From assembly GCF_030758455.1 (NCBI RefSeq), contig NZ_CP132353.1, positions 1,178,001 to 1,242,000 on the forward strand: a DNA stretch of 64,000 bases, written 5' to 3'. Position numbers and translations under genes: made by a program. This stretch comes from Erwinia pyri (GTDB lineage Bacteria > Pseudomonadota > Gammaproteobacteria > Enterobacterales > Enterobacteriaceae). The notes under the pieces were generated by a model. That model was not told the DNA's origin and did no database searches. It was given only the letters and a program-made list of their open reading frames with translations. Below, piece after piece: positions 18,517 to 28,751 of the stretch (position 1 is the stretch's first letter; each line of letters starts with the position of its first letter).

Positions 18517-19296
18517 ATGAACGAATCCAACCAGCGCCTTGAAGAGGTGCTTAAACTGGCGGCAACTGAACCCGCCCACCGGCCTGAGTTTTTCACTCTG
18601 CTAATGGAGGCCAGCGTCTGGGTGCCGGGTGAAAGCCCGGAACAGGCGCAGGTGACAGCAGAGAGTGCGGTTGATCTGCAGCACTGGGAAAAAGATGACG
18701 GCACCAGCATCATTCCTTTTTTCACCTCGGTAGAGGCTCTGGAACAGGCCGTGACGGAGGAGCAGCCGTTTCTGGTGATGCCGGTGCGCACGCTGTTTGA
18801 AATGACGATGGGAGAAACACTGTTTCTTAACCCAAAACTGCCCGCCGGCAAAGAGTTCTCTCCGCGGGAAATCACCAGTCTGTTAGGGGAGGGCGCTAAT
18901 GCCCTGAGCCAGCAGACCGTACTGGAAGGCGGCACCTCACTGCTGTTGTCGGAAATTGCGGAACCGCCAGCCCAGATGATCGACTCCCTGACCCAGCTGT
19001 TTGCCAAATACAAGCAGGTACGCAGAGCCTATGTTGCCCATATCAAAGAGTCTTCTGAAGAGAAGCCGAACCTGCTGATAGGCATTGAAGCCGAGAGCGA
19101 TATAGAGGCGATTATTCAGGCGGCAGGCAGCGTGGCAACGGATACGGTGTTAGAGGATGAGCCGGTCGATATTTGCGAAGTAGTGGAGAATGAGAAAGGC
19201 ATCAGCCACTTTTTTACCGCACACATTACGCCGTTTTATGAGCGTAAATGGGGCAGTTTCCTGCGGGAATTCAAGGTAAAAAACATCCCTTCCTGA
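18517..19296 (+). CDS. sseB: enhanced serine sensitivity protein SseB
   Basis: SseB is a cytoplasmic protein whose overexpression alters serine sensitivity in E. coli; its biochemical role is not established. The 259-residue protein has the conserved N-terminal SseB domain (PEFFTLLMEASVWVPG, FLVMPVRTLFEMTMGETLFLNP) and the C-terminal half ending in ERKWGSFLREF. It lies between pepB and sseA as in E. coli. Confidence 0.9.
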   Translation: MNESNQRLEEVLKLAATEPAHRPEFFTLLMEASVWVPGESPEQAQVTAESAVDLQHWEKDDGTSIIPFFTSVEALEQAVTEEQPFLVMPVRTLFEMTMGETLFLNPKLPAGKEFSPREITSLLGEGANALSQQTVLEGGTSLLLSEIAEPPAQMIDSLTQLFAKYKQVRRAYVAHIKESSEEKPNLLIGIEAESDIEAIIQAAGSVATDTVLEDEPVDICEVVENEKGISHFFTAHITPFYERKWGSFLREFKVKNIPS

Positions 19297-19302
19297 CTGA
19301 GT

Positions 19303-19332
19303 AAGGCGTCTCCTGCAGGGAGACGCCTTTTT
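19303..19332 (+). terminator. terminator of sseB
   Basis: A 10-bp stem (AAGGCGTCTC, 19303-19312, with 19320-19329) followed by a T run lies just after sseB and 14 bases before the convergent sseA stop. Confidence 0.85.
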
Positions 19333-19345
19333 CTTTGCTGTTTGC

Positions 19346-20191
19346 TCAGCCCGTGGCGATGGGCAGGTCATCGCGGCTTCCCCATTCACTCCAGGAGCCG
19401 TCATACAGCCTGACGTTTTCCACACCCAGTGAGGTCAGTGCCAGGATCACCACCACAGCCGTCACGCCTGAGCCGCAGCTGGTCACAATCGGCTGCGTCA
19501 GGTCAACGCCTTGCTGGCTGAAAATCTCTCTCAGGGCGGAGGCAGGCTTGAGCTCTCCGTTTTCTACCAGCATATTCCAGGGAACGTTAAGGCTCTCAGG
19601 GATGCGGCCACGATGCAGACCCGGACGAGGCTCATCCACTTCTCCCCGGAAACGGTTCGCCGCTCTGGCATCCACAATCTGCGCACCGCCCTCATGGCTG
19701 ATCAACAGGACATCCGTCAGACGCTTCACCACCGTCTGGTCAAAGCGAGCTTCAAACTCTCCTTCCGGAAGCTCAACCGCGCCGCTTTCCAGCGTGAGTC
19801 CCGCTTCTTCCCAGCCTTTAAGGCCGCCCGCCAGAATCGACACCTTAGCCACGCCAAACTCGCGCAGCATCCACCAGGCACGGGGAGCCGAGAACAGATT
19901 CCCCTCATCGTAAACCACAAGATGTTTGTCGCTGTTTACGCCAAGCTCCCGCATCGCTACGGCAAAGGTTTCAGCTCTGGGTAACATATGAGGATAAGGG
20001 CTGGTGTGGTCCGACAGCGCTTCAATATCAAAGAATGGCGCGCCGGGCAGATGCTTAGCCAGATACTCAGACTGAATATTTCTCACGTTTTCCTGTCCCG
20101 GTGGCAGCATGCGCGCATCTAAAATTTGCAGATCCGGGTCTGAAAGGTGTTCAGCAAGCCACCCGACGGTGACAAAGAAGGAGGATGACAT
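19346..20191 (-). CDS. sseA: 3-mercaptopyruvate sulfurtransferase
   Basis: SseA moves sulfur from 3-mercaptopyruvate to thiol acceptors or cyanide. It has two rhodanese domains. The active loop with nucleophilic Cys is CGSGVT near the C-terminus, the mercaptopyruvate type rather than the thiosulfate type. The 281-residue length and the N-terminal FFVTVGWLAEHLSDPDLQILDARM match E. coli SseA. It converges with sseB. Confidence 0.93.
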   Translation of the reverse strand: MSSSFFVTVGWLAEHLSDPDLQILDARMLPPGQENVRNIQSEYLAKHLPGAPFFDIEALSDHTSPYPHMLPRAETFAVAMRELGVNSDKHLVVYDEGNLFSAPRAWWMLREFGVAKVSILAGGLKGWEEAGLTLESGAVELPEGEFEARFDQTVVKRLTDVLLISHEGGAQIVDARAANRFRGEVDEPRPGLHRGRIPESLNVPWNMLVENGELKPASALREIFSQQGVDLTQPIVTSCGSGVTAVVVILALTSLGVENVRLYDGSWSEWGSRDDLPIATG

Positions 20192-20618
20192 AACGGCCTC
20201 GCTTTAAGGAATGAAAAGAGATTAGGCAGTGTTAACCATCTTCTGCGCCTTCACAAGGTGTTCCTGAGCGGGCAATTGAGATTCCAGAAGAAGTTGAAGA
20301 CATTCCGCAAATCTCAGCGCTTATCCGCGGCTAAACAGAATATTAATGCGGCACAGTTCTGAAAGATCGGCTGAGGGGCTATCCGTCCGTCACCGGGCCA
20401 GGTAATCTTTCGGCTGACATCCATCTACTGGCCAGAGTTGAAGTAACAGGCAAGAATTTTAATAAACCACTGCAATATTGTGGATTTTAAGATCGCGTTT
20501 TTTATCAAATTGTTGAATATCCGGTAGGCAAGGGCAGCGATGCCCCCTATAATCGGCGCCATTTTCCAGGCCGGAGAGCCTTTTCACCGGTCAAACTCGA
20601 CATCAAACAGGGGTCCAT
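20192..20618. other. 427-bp gap between sseA and ndk
   Basis: In E. coli this interval holds yfhM and pbpC; neither is here. The stretch contains the divergent upstream region of sseA, the ndk promoter (TATAAT at 20548-20553) and no convincing gene. A short open tail on the plus strand (about 20250-20334, ending PQISALIRG then stop) has no start and I cannot match it to a family; it may be chance or the end of a lost gene. Confidence 0.6.
20548..20553 (+). promoter_or_regulatory. -10 box upstream of ndk
   Basis: TATAAT preceded by a C/G-rich spacer, 66 bases before the ndk start. A matching -35 is not clear-cut. Confidence 0.45.
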
Positions 20619-21050
20619 ATGACTATCGAACGTACTTTTTCTATCGTAAAACCGAACGCGGTGGCAAAAAACGTTATTGGTGCCATCTTCAACCGTTTTG
20701 AAAGCGCTGGCTTCAAAATCGTCGGCAGCAAAATGCTGCACCTGAGCAAAGAGCAGGCTGAAGGTTTCTACGCTGAGCACCAGGGCAAGCCGTTCTTCGA
20801 CGGTCTGGTAGAGTTCATGACTTCTGGCCCGGTTGTGGTCTCTGTTCTGGAAGGCGAAAACGCCGTTCAGCGTCACCGTGACCTGATGGGAGCCACTAAC
20901 CCAGCCAACGCTCTGGCAGGCACTCTGCGTGCAGATTACGCAGACAGCTTCACTGAGAACGCTACCCACGGTTCTGACTCTGCTGAGTCTGCTGCGCGCG
21001 AAATCGCCTATTTCTTCGGCGAAGGCGAAGTGTGCCCACGCACTCGCTAA
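20619..21050 (+). CDS. ndk: nucleoside diphosphate kinase
   Basis: Ndk transfers the gamma phosphate of ATP to (d)NDPs. The phosphohistidine is in NATHGSDS and the nucleotide-binding residues in [11 protein letters not shown] and [10 protein letters not shown] are intact. The 143-residue length is standard. The start has AGGGG six bases upstream. Confidence 0.97.
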   Translation: MTIERTFSIVKPNAVAKNVIGAIFNRFESAGFKIVGSKMLHLSKEQAEGFYAEHQGKPFFDGLVEFMTSGPVVVSVLEGENAVQRHRDLMGATNPANALAGTLRADYADSFTENATHGSDSAESAAREIAYFFGEGEVCPRTR

Positions 21051-21140
21051 GAGAATAATTGCCTGACGTGAAGCGCAGGGCGTTTACAATTTATTTCCGT
21101 GACGCACTTTAACCTGTAGCCACACGCTTGTATGATAATG

Positions 21141-21176
21141 CGCCCCTGACCTGAGCTTGCTCAGCAGGGGCGTTTT
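21141..21176 (+). terminator. terminator after ndk
   Basis: A two-part hairpin: outer CGCCCCTG/CAGGGGCG (21141-21148 with 21165-21172) and inner CTGAG/CTCAG, followed by TTTT. It lies about 90 bases after ndk and 56 before rlmN. Confidence 0.75.
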
Positions 21177-21231
21177 ATCTACTTCCCATTCCCCAGAGCC
21201 ATAACGTGTAATAACGAGGCCAGAGAAAATT

Positions 21232-22395
21232 ATGTCTGAATCTATTGTGAGTCCGTCGTCCGTTGCTGTTGCCACGCCAAAAAAAGAAAAAATCAACCTG
21301 CTCGATCTTAACCGCCAGCAAATGCGCGAATTTTTCGCCAGCCTGGGCGAGAAGCCGTTCCGTGCCGATCAGGTGATGAAGTGGATCTATCACTACTGCT
21401 GTGATGATTTTGATGAAATGACGGACATCAACAAAGTTTTCCGCGGCAAGCTGAAAGAGCTGGCCGAAATCCGTGCGCCTGAAGTTGCAGAAGAGCAGCG
21501 TTCTACTGATGGCACCATTAAATGGGCGATCACCGTAGGCGGGCAGCAGGTTGAAACGGTGTACATTCCCGAAAAAGATCGTGCCACGCTCTGCGTCTCC
21601 TCCCAGGTAGGATGCGCGCTGGAGTGCAAATTCTGTTCCACTGCCCAGCAGGGCTTTAACCGCAACCTGCGCGTTTCTGAAATTATCGGCCAGGTCTGGC
21701 GTGCGGCTAAAATCATTGGCGCCTCTAAAATTACCGGCCAGCGTCCCATTACCAATGTGGTCATGATGGGCATGGGTGAGCCGCTGCTCAACCTGAATAA
21801 CGTGGTGCCGGCGATGGAAATCATGCTGGATGATTTCGGCTTTGGCCTCTCCAAACGCCGCGTGACGCTCTCCACTTCAGGCGTGGTGCCTGCGCTGGAC
21901 AAGCTCGGTGATATGATTGACGTCGCGTTGGCTATCTCACTGCATGCGCCAAATGACGCCATCCGTGACGAAATCGTGCCGATCAATAAGAAATACAATA
22001 TTGAAACCTTTTTAGGGGCAGTGAGTCGTTATATTGCCAAATCTAACGCTAATCAGGGCCGCGTAACCATTGAGTATGTCATGCTCGATCACGTTAACGA
22101 CAGCACGGATAACGCCCATGAGCTGGCCGCGCTGCTGAAAAACACGCCCTGTAAAATCAACCTGATCCCCTGGAACCCCTTCCCGGGCGCACCTTATGGC
22201 CGCAGCTCTAACAGCCGCATCGATCGCTTTTCTAAAGTGTTGATGGATTACGGTTTTACCACTATTGTGCGTAAGACGCGTGGTGATGACATTGATGCGG
22301 CCTGCGGACAGCTTGCCGGTGAAGTTATCGATCGTACCAAGCGTACGCTGCGCAAAAAAATGGCGGGTGAAGCCATTTCTGTGAAAGCGCTCTGA
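21232..22395 (+). CDS. rlmN: dual-specificity 23S rRNA/tRNA methyltransferase RlmN
   Basis: This radical SAM enzyme methylates C2 of A2503 in 23S rRNA and A37 in several tRNAs. The radical SAM cluster motif is CALECKFC; the covalent-intermediate Cys lies near the C-terminus in [10 protein letters not shown]. The 387-residue length and ends match E. coli. It starts the rlmN-pilW-rodZ-ispG-hisS-yfgM-bamB run. Confidence 0.96.
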   Translation: MSESIVSPSSVAVATPKKEKINLLDLNRQQMREFFASLGEKPFRADQVMKWIYHYCCDDFDEMTDINKVFRGKLKELAEIRAPEVAEEQRSTDGTIKWAITVGGQQVETVYIPEKDRATLCVSSQVGCALECKFCSTAQQGFNRNLRVSEIIGQVWRAAKIIGASKITGQRPITNVVMMGMGEPLLNLNNVVPAMEIMLDDFGFGLSKRRVTLSTSGVVPALDKLGDMIDVALAISLHAPNDAIRDEIVPINKKYNIETFLGAVSRYIAKSNANQGRVTIEYVMLDHVNDSTDNAHELAALLKNTPCKINLIPWNPFPGAPYGRSSNSRIDRFSKVLMDYGFTTIVRKTRGDDIDAACGQLAGEVIDRTKRTLRKKMAGEAISVKAL

Positions 22396-22478
22396 AACCT
22401 GAGCTTCTGCTATCACTGGCGCTGTCAGCCCTGATATGAAAGGCGTACCATAACGCTGACGACTTATCAGGAGGTAAT

Positions 22479-23210
22479 ATGGGTAAAGGATTCCCATGCT
22501 GGCTGGCCGTTATCATGCTGGCAGGCTGCGTGACAGCGCCGCAGCATAATGAACGGGTTCAGACCCGGCTTCAGTTGGGGCTTGATTATCTGTTGCTTGA
22601 TAACCTGCCCGCCGCCCGACGCAATTTGCAGCAGGCGGAGGAGCTGGCGCCAAAAGATTATCGGGTACAGCTGGCGATGGCACGTTATTACCAGCGTTCG
22701 GGGGAGTGGACTGAAGCGGGCGGCCGTTATCAAAAAGCACTGCGGCTGGCGGGACAAAACCGTGATGTATTCAATAATTACGGTGCGTTTCTCTGTCGTT
22801 TAGGGCAGTATGATGCGGCTCAGCAGCAGTTCAGCAAAGCGGCTGAATTGCCTGAAATCGGCGCTCGCGCTGACGCAAGGGAGAATGCCGGATACTGTTA
22901 TCTGCTGGCCGGAGAACAGGATAAGGCACGGGCCGCACTGGTCGAAGCGACAGAACACGCTGAGGACAAGGGCAGAGCACTGCTGGCAGAAGCCGAAAGG
23001 CGATTTGGAAAGCATGAGCAGGAGATAGCGCGTCTTCTGCTAGATACTTATCAACGCAACTTTGCTGCTTCGGCAGAAAGTTTGTGGTTAGAGATTCGCT
23101 TCGCCGCGCTGGCGCAGCATTCCGAAGGCGTAAAGCTTGCGGGAGAGCAGCTGGCGCGAAATTTTCCACAATCGATACAGCACCTGCATTATTTAGCTAA
23201 TGAATATTGA
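22479..23210 (+). CDS. pilW: PilW-like TPR lipoprotein
   Basis: The protein begins with a lipoprotein signal (MLAGC lipobox, Cys about residue 17) and then has four to six TPR-like helical repeats (for example [20 protein letters not shown] and [19 protein letters not shown]). This architecture is that of PilW/PilF, the outer-membrane pilotin for type IV pilus secretin assembly, and its place between rlmN and rodZ is the usual one in many gammaproteobacteria; E. coli K-12 has no such gene between these two. Its last 11 bases overlap the rodZ start. Whether type IV pili are made cannot be told from this window. Confidence 0.85.
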   Translation: MGKGFPCWLAVIMLAGCVTAPQHNERVQTRLQLGLDYLLLDNLPAARRNLQQAEELAPKDYRVQLAMARYYQRSGEWTEAGGRYQKALRLAGQNRDVFNNYGAFLCRLGQYDAAQQQFSKAAELPEIGARADARENAGYCYLLAGEQDKARAALVEATEHAEDKGRALLAEAERRFGKHEQEIARLLLDTYQRNFAASAESLWLEIRFAALAQHSEGVKLAGEQLARNFPQSIQHLHYLANEY

Positions 23211-24186
23211 AGCCACTCAAGATAAATCAGCAGTAAATTCAACAGGCGAGCGCCTGCGCGGTGCCCGTGAGCAAATGGGACTGACTCAGCAGAACGTTGC
23301 TGAACGCCTCTGCCTGAAACTTTCCACCGTTCGCGATATTGAAGAGGACAAGTCGCCCGCCGATCTGGCCTCGACTTTCCTGCGGGGTTATATCCGTTCT
23401 TATGCCCGTCTGGTCCATGTTCCTGAAGAGGAACTGCTGCCAATGATGGAGAAGCAGGCCCCTGTACGTGCTGCGAAAGTGGCGCCAATGCAGAGCTTTT
23501 CACTGGGCAAACGTCGTAAAAAGCGCGATGGCTGGCTGATGATTTTCACCTGGCTGGTCCTGTTTGTAGTGGTTGGGTTGACCGGCGCCTGGTGGTGGCA
23601 GAATCACAAGGCCGCGCAGGACGATCTGGTCTCAATGGCCGATCAAAACTCGGCAAGCAGTGGCGATAACAGCCAGTCGATCCCGCTGGGTGATAACAGC
23701 AGCAGTGACCCAATGTCGGCCGATAACCCGGCCGCACAAAGCGCACCTGCGGATAGCTCAGCCCAGACGCCTGTTGAAACTGCGGCTCCTTCTGCATCAG
23801 CTTCGTCGCAGGCGCCAGCCAGCAATGCTGCAACCAACAATCAGCCCGTTGCCGTTTCGCCTTCTCAGGCTCCGGTAGAGAATACGGCTAACAGCCAGAT
23901 GCCAACCGGATCAGCAGGCGTAAGTGCGCCAGCTGCCGATGCTAATGCGCTGGTGATGAACTTTGATAAAGATTGCTGGCTGGAAGTCAGCGATGCCACC
24001 GGCAAAAAACTGTTCAGCGGGATGCAGCGGAGTGGTGGTAAACTCAGCCTGGCTGGTACCGCCCCCTATCGCCTGAAAATTGGTGCACCGGGTGCCGTCC
24101 ATATCCAGTATCAGGGACAGCCGGTTGATCTGAGTCGTTTCATCCGGACTAATCAGGTAGCTCGCCTGTCAGTCGGTGCGCAATAA
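23200..24186 (+). CDS. rodZ: cytoskeleton protein RodZ
   Basis: RodZ anchors MreB to the membrane and to the elongasome, keeping rod shape. An N-terminal helix-turn-helix domain ([20 protein letters not shown] and following, about 15-90) is followed by a basic stretch, one transmembrane helix (about 111-130), a long low-complexity periplasmic linker rich in Ser, Ala, Gln, Pro and Asn (about 145-245), and the C-terminal DUF4115 domain ([19 protein letters not shown]). Length of 328 residues is normal. The start ATG overlaps the pilW stop region. Confidence 0.94.
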   Translation: MNIEATQDKSAVNSTGERLRGAREQMGLTQQNVAERLCLKLSTVRDIEEDKSPADLASTFLRGYIRSYARLVHVPEEELLPMMEKQAPVRAAKVAPMQSFSLGKRRKKRDGWLMIFTWLVLFVVVGLTGAWWWQNHKAAQDDLVSMADQNSASSGDNSQSIPLGDNSSSDPMSADNPAAQSAPADSSAQTPVETAAPSASASSQAPASNAATNNQPVAVSPSQAPVENTANSQMPTGSAGVSAPAADANALVMNFDKDCWLEVSDATGKKLFSGMQRSGGKLSLAGTAPYRLKIGAPGAVHIQYQGQPVDLSRFIRTNQVARLSVGAQ

Positions 24187-24224
24187 CGCCTCTTTCTGGT
24201 CGCGAAGAATTGTGGAGAGAGAAT

Positions 24225-25346
24225 ATGCATAACCAGGCCCCCATTACCCGTCGCAAATCTACCCGTATTTACGTCGGCAAGGTGCCGGTAGGCGACGGAG
24301 CCCCGATCGCCGTTCAGTCAATGACCAATACGCGCACCACCGACGTGGCTGCGACGGTCAATCAAATCAAAGCGCTTGAGCGTGTCGGTGTCGATATCGT
24401 TCGCGTCTCCGTTCCTACTATGGACGCCGCAGAGGCTTTTCGTCTCATTAAACAGCAGGTGAATGTCCCGCTGGTGGCCGATATCCATTTTGACTACCGC
24501 ATTGCCCTGAAAGTGGCCGAGTATGGCGTTGACTGCCTGCGCATCAACCCCGGCAACATCGGCAATGAAGAGCGTATCCGCCAGGTGGTGGATTGCGCCA
24601 GGCATTACAACATTCCTATCCGTATCGGCGTGAACGCCGGATCGCTGGAAAAAGATCTGCAGGAGAAGTTTGGCGAACCTACGCCTCAGGCTCTGCTGGA
24701 ATCCGCGATGCGTCACGTCGATCATCTCGATCGTCTTAACTTCGATCAGTTTAAGGTCAGCGTTAAAGCCTCCGACGTTTTCCTTGCCGTCGAGTCTTAT
24801 CGTCTGCTGGCTAAAGAGATCGATCAGCCTTTGCACCTCGGCATCACCGAAGCGGGCGGCGCCCGTGCGGGATCGGTAAAATCGGCGATCGGCCTGGGGC
24901 TGTTGCTTGCAGAAGGGATCGGCGACACGCTGCGCATCTCGCTGGCGGCAGATCCGGTGGAAGAAGTTAAGGTCGGTTTCGATATTCTGAAATCGCTGCG
25001 TATCCGTTCACGCGGGATCAACTTTATTGCCTGCCCAACCTGTTCGCGCCAGGAGTTTGACGTCATCGGCACGGTGAATGCGCTTGAGCAGCGGCTGGAA
25101 GATATTGTTACCCCAATGGATATCTCTATCATTGGCTGCGTGGTGAACGGACCGGGCGAAGCGCTGGTCTCCACGCTGGGCGTTACCGGCAGCAACAAGA
25201 AAAGCGGATTCTATGAAGATGGCGTTCGTCTGCGTGAACGTCTGGATAATGACGACATGATTGACCAGCTGGAAGCCCGTATCCGCGCGAAAGCCGCGAT
25301 GATGGACGAAAGCCGCCGCATTGAAATCCAGCATTTAGAAAAATAA
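24225..25346 (+). CDS. ispG: 4-hydroxy-3-methylbut-2-enyl diphosphate synthase
   Basis: IspG (GcpE) reduces ME-cPP to HMBPP in the MEP isoprenoid pathway. It is a [4Fe-4S] enzyme: cluster cysteines are in ACPTCSRQ and [13 protein letters not shown] 24225 with GGAGAG five bases upstream gives 373 residues; the extension to 24210 is unlikely. Because it needs Fe-S clusters, it depends on whatever assembly route replaces the missing isc genes. Confidence 0.96.
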   Translation: MHNQAPITRRKSTRIYVGKVPVGDGAPIAVQSMTNTRTTDVAATVNQIKALERVGVDIVRVSVPTMDAAEAFRLIKQQVNVPLVADIHFDYRIALKVAEYGVDCLRINPGNIGNEERIRQVVDCARHYNIPIRIGVNAGSLEKDLQEKFGEPTPQALLESAMRHVDHLDRLNFDQFKVSVKASDVFLAVESYRLLAKEIDQPLHLGITEAGGARAGSVKSAIGLGLLLAEGIGDTLRISLAADPVEEVKVGFDILKSLRIRSRGINFIACPTCSRQEFDVIGTVNALEQRLEDIVTPMDISIIGCVVNGPGEALVSTLGVTGSNKKSGFYEDGVRLRERLDNDDMIDQLEARIRAKAAMMDESRRIEIQHLEK

Positions 25347-25441
25347 ATCGATATTTTGGGCGGGTGTAGCGAGCAGGGATGACGAAGTATATGTTGCCCG
25401 CCTCCTCACTTATCCCGCCCCTGAGTTAAGAAGAGAAAAAA

Positions 25442-26716
25442 GTGGCTAAAAATATCCAGGCTATCCGCGGCATGAATGATTACCTTCCTGCGGAAACCGT
25501 TGTGTGGCAACGCATTGAGCAGATCCTCAAGCAGGTGCTGGCTGGCTACGGTTACAGCGAAATCCGCCTGCCGATTGTAGAGCAGACCCCGTTATTCAAG
25601 CGCGCTATCGGTGAAGTTACCGACGTGGTTGAGAAAGAGATGTATACCTTTGAGGACCGCAACGGTGAAAGCCTGACGCTGCGTCCGGAAGGTACCGCGG
25701 GCTGTGTGCGTGCGGGTATCGAACACGGTCTGCTGTACAATCAGGAACAGCGTCTCTGGTATGTCGGCCCGATGTTCCGCTATGAGCGTCCACAGAAAGG
25801 GCGCTATCGCCAGTTCCACCAGATGGGCGTGGAGGTCTTTGGCCTGCAGGGGCCGGACGTGGATGCGGAGCTGATCATGATGACAGCTCGCTGGTGGAAA
25901 GCGTTGGGCATTGCAGAGCACGTTAATCTGGAACTGAACTCTATCGGATCGCTGGAAGCGCGTGCAGCGTACCGCGAGGCGCTGATCGCCTTCCTGGAGC
26001 AGCATCAGGATGTGCTGGATGATGATTGCAAACGCCGCATGTACACCAACCCACTGCGTGTACTCGACAGTAAAAACCCCGATATTCAGGCTCTGCTTAA
26101 CTCAGCGCCTGAACTGAGCGATTACCTGGATGAGGAGTCGCGTGAGCACTTTGCTGGCCTTTGCCAGCTGCTGGATGCGGCAGGCATTGCCTACACCGTC
26201 AACCAGCGTCTGGTGCGCGGCCTGGATTACTATAACCGCACCGTCTTTGAATGGGTCACCTCCAGCCTGGGTTCACAGGGAACCGTGTGTGGCGGTGGAC
26301 GTTATGACGGTCTGGTAGAGCAGCTTGGCGGGCGTGCCACGCCAGCGGTAGGTTTTGCGATGGGGCTTGAGCGCCTGGTGCTGCTGGTGCAGGCCGTTAA
26401 CCCGGAATTTGAACCGACTCGCATTGTCGATGTCTATGTTATCGCTTCAGGGCAGGGCGTGCAGTCCGCCGCCATGCTGCTGGCTGAGCAAATTCGTGAT
26501 GCGGATCCCTCACTGAAGCTGATGACCAACTTTGGCGGCGGCAACTTCAAGAAGCAGTTTGCCCGGGCAGATAAATGGGGCGCCCGTGTGGCCCTGATGC
26601 TGGGTGAAGATGAAGTGGCTAAAGGCGAAGTGACGATCAAAGATTTACGTAATGGCGAGCAACAAACGCTGGCACAGCGTGAGGCTGCAGCAACGCTTGC
26701 AGCAATGTTGAAGTAG
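25442..26716 (+). CDS. hisS: histidyl-tRNA synthetase
   Basis: This class II aminoacyl-tRNA synthetase has motif 2 in [17 protein letters not shown], the histidine-specific [15 protein letters not shown] and motif 3 [13 protein letters not shown]. It starts with GTG ([15 protein letters not shown]), as the E. coli gene does. Length of 424 residues is standard. It is 95 bp from ispG and 30 bp from yfgM. Confidence 0.97.
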   Translation: MAKNIQAIRGMNDYLPAETVVWQRIEQILKQVLAGYGYSEIRLPIVEQTPLFKRAIGEVTDVVEKEMYTFEDRNGESLTLRPEGTAGCVRAGIEHGLLYNQEQRLWYVGPMFRYERPQKGRYRQFHQMGVEVFGLQGPDVDAELIMMTARWWKALGIAEHVNLELNSIGSLEARAAYREALIAFLEQHQDVLDDDCKRRMYTNPLRVLDSKNPDIQALLNSAPELSDYLDEESREHFAGLCQLLDAAGIAYTVNQRLVRGLDYYNRTVFEWVTSSLGSQGTVCGGGRYDGLVEQLGGRATPAVGFAMGLERLVLLVQAVNPEFEPTRIVDVYVIASGQGVQSAAMLLAEQIRDADPSLKLMTNFGGGNFKKQFARADKWGARVALMLGEDEVAKGEVTIKDLRNGEQQTLAQREAAATLAAMLK

Positions 26717-26746
26717 GCCAGTCGCGTTTTAAAGGAGAAGGTTTGC

Positions 26747-27367
26747 GTGGAAGTTTATAGCAATGAAAACGAACAGGTAGATGCGTTACGCGGCTTTTTT
26801 GCCCAAAACGGTAAGGCATTGGTTATCGGCGTGATTATCGGCATCGGTGCCCTGGCCGGCTGGCGCTACTGGAGCAGCCATGAAGATGGCAGCAGTCGTC
26901 AGGCCTCTGCAACCTATCAGCAGATCTCCAGTGCACTTGATACCAGCAAGCCTGAAACGCTGGATGCCGCCGCCAAATTTGCCAGCGAAAACAGCAATAC
27001 CTACGGTGCGCTCGCCTCTCTGGATCTGGCTAAACGCTATGTTGACGGCAACCAGCTGGACAAAGCCGCAAGCCAGCTGCAAAGCGGCCTGAAAGATACC
27101 CAGGACGCAAATCTGCAGGCGGTATTAAATCTGCGTCTGGCGCGTATTCAGCTTGAGCAGAAAAAACCGGATGACGCGGTAAAAACGCTCGACCAGATCA
27201 AAGGTGACGGCTGGACGGCGATCGTTGCCGACGTACGCGGTGAAGCCCTGCTCAGCAAGGGTGATGCGAAAGGCGCGCGTGATGCCTGGAGTAAAGGCAT
27301 TGCCTCTGACGCGTCTCCGGCGCTGAAAGAGATGCTGCAGATGAAAATGAATAATTTACCCGGTTAA
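26747..27367 (+). CDS. yfgM: YfgM, ancillary SecYEG translocon subunit
   Basis: This inner-membrane protein of 206 residues has one transmembrane helix (about 24-42, ALVIGVIIGIGALAGWRYW) and a periplasmic TPR-like domain (DUF2133). In E. coli YfgM associates with PpiD and SecYEG and affects the Rcs response. The start is GTG 26747 preceded by AGGAGAAGG. It lies between hisS and bamB, the conserved order. Confidence 0.93.
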   Translation: MEVYSNENEQVDALRGFFAQNGKALVIGVIIGIGALAGWRYWSSHEDGSSRQASATYQQISSALDTSKPETLDAAAKFASENSNTYGALASLDLAKRYVDGNQLDKAASQLQSGLKDTQDANLQAVLNLRLARIQLEQKKPDDAVKTLDQIKGDGWTAIVADVRGEALLSKGDAKGARDAWSKGIASDASPALKEMLQMKMNNLPG

Positions 27368-27414
27368 GCACACCCGCGGTATAAATTTGCCTCAACAGGC
27401 TCAAGAGGGATTTC

Positions 27415-28596
27415 ATGGAATTGCGTAAGATACTTCTGCCGGGACTGATTTCAGTCACACTACTCAGCGGATGTTCATGGTTCAGCGGCGAAGAAGACGT
27501 GGTCAAAATGTCGCCGTTACCTAAAGTTGAAAATCAGTTTAACCCGGAAAAAGTCTGGAGCACCTCAGTAGGGGATGGCGTAGGTGATTACTACTCCAAC
27601 CTGCATCCGGCCTGGGCAGAGAGTACCGTCTATGCGGCCGATCGCCATGGCATCGTGAAAGCACTGAATGCGGGCGACGGTAAAGAGCAGTGGAAAGTGG
27701 ACCTGTCGGAAAAAACCGGTTTCTTCTCCAGCAACCGTCCGGCGCTGATCTCCGGCGGCGTAACCGTTGATGGCGGACATCTCTATCTGGGCAGCGAACG
27801 TGCGCAGGTTTATGCGCTGAACACCAGCGACGGTTCCGTAGCCTGGCAGACCAAAGCGGCCGGAGAAGTGCTCTCCCGTCCGGTTGTCAGCGACGGCCTG
27901 GTGCTGGTTCATACCAGCAACGGCATGCTGCAGGGGCTGGATCAGACCAGCGGTGTGGTGAAGTGGTCCGTTAACCTGGACGTGCCGGCACTCTCTCTGC
28001 GCGGTGAATCTGCTCCAACCGCTGCTTTCGGCGCGGCTATTGTGGGTGGTGATAACGGACGCGTAAGCGCCGTAATGATGAACCAGGGTCAGATTATCTG
28101 GCAGCAGCGTATTTCTCAGCCGAGCGGCGCAACCGAAATCGATCGCCTCTCTGATGTGGATACCACGCCAGTTGTGGTCAACGGCGTGGTCTACGCGCTG
28201 GCCTATAACGGCAACCTGACGGCGATGGATCTGCGTTCAGGCCAGATCATGTGGAAGCGTGAAATCGGCTCCGTACATGACATGATCGTTGACGGTGGCC
28301 GCATCTACCTGATCGATCAGGATGACCGTGTGATCGCGCTGAGCACCGAAGGCGGTGTAACCGTGTGGCGTCAGAGCGATCTGCTGCACCGCAATCTGAC
28401 TTCACCAGTGCTCTATAATGGCTATCTGGTAGTGGGTGATGGCGAAGGTTATCTGCACTGGCTCAACACCGATGACGGACGTTTTGTTGCCCAGCAGGAA
28501 GTGGACAGCTCCGGCTTCCAGACTGAACCTGTTGTGGCCAGTGATAAGTTGTTAATTCAGGCAAAAGGCGGCGAAGTTTACGCGTTCACGCGCTAA
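27415..28596 (+). CDS. bamB: outer membrane assembly lipoprotein BamB
   Basis: BamB is the beta-propeller lipoprotein of the BAM complex that inserts beta-barrel proteins. The signal ends in a lipobox (LLSGC, lipidated Cys about residue 20). Repeated blades carry the PQQ-like motif (for example AGDGKEQWKVDL, TSDGSVAWQTKA, LRSGQIMWKREI). Length of 393 residues is normal. A terminator follows. Confidence 0.96.
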   Translation: MELRKILLPGLISVTLLSGCSWFSGEEDVVKMSPLPKVENQFNPEKVWSTSVGDGVGDYYSNLHPAWAESTVYAADRHGIVKALNAGDGKEQWKVDLSEKTGFFSSNRPALISGGVTVDGGHLYLGSERAQVYALNTSDGSVAWQTKAAGEVLSRPVVSDGLVLVHTSNGMLQGLDQTSGVVKWSVNLDVPALSLRGESAPTAAFGAAIVGGDNGRVSAVMMNQGQIIWQQRISQPSGATEIDRLSDVDTTPVVVNGVVYALAYNGNLTAMDLRSGQIMWKREIGSVHDMIVDGGRIYLIDQDDRVIALSTEGGVTVWRQSDLLHRNLTSPVLYNGYLVVGDGEGYLHWLNTDDGRFVAQQEVDSSGFQTEPVVASDKLLIQAKGGEVYAFTR

Positions 28597-28621
28597 CTCT
28601 CTCCACCCTGAACTTGTCTGC

Positions 28622-28655
28622 AACGGCTCCTGATTCGTCAGGGGCCGTTTCGTTT
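28622..28655 (+). terminator. terminator of bamB
   Basis: AACGGC-T-CCTGA pairs with TCAGG-G-GCCGTT around a stable TTCG tetraloop, with T-rich DNA after it. It separates bamB from der. Confidence 0.85.
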
Positions 28656-28751
28656 TTCTCCGGGCGTGGTATTCTTACGCCTTCAGCCAGTGTGTGCATC
28701 GCGGTTTTGCTTGTGCACATCCGGCACTTAATTTTGTAATGAGGCTTCAAT

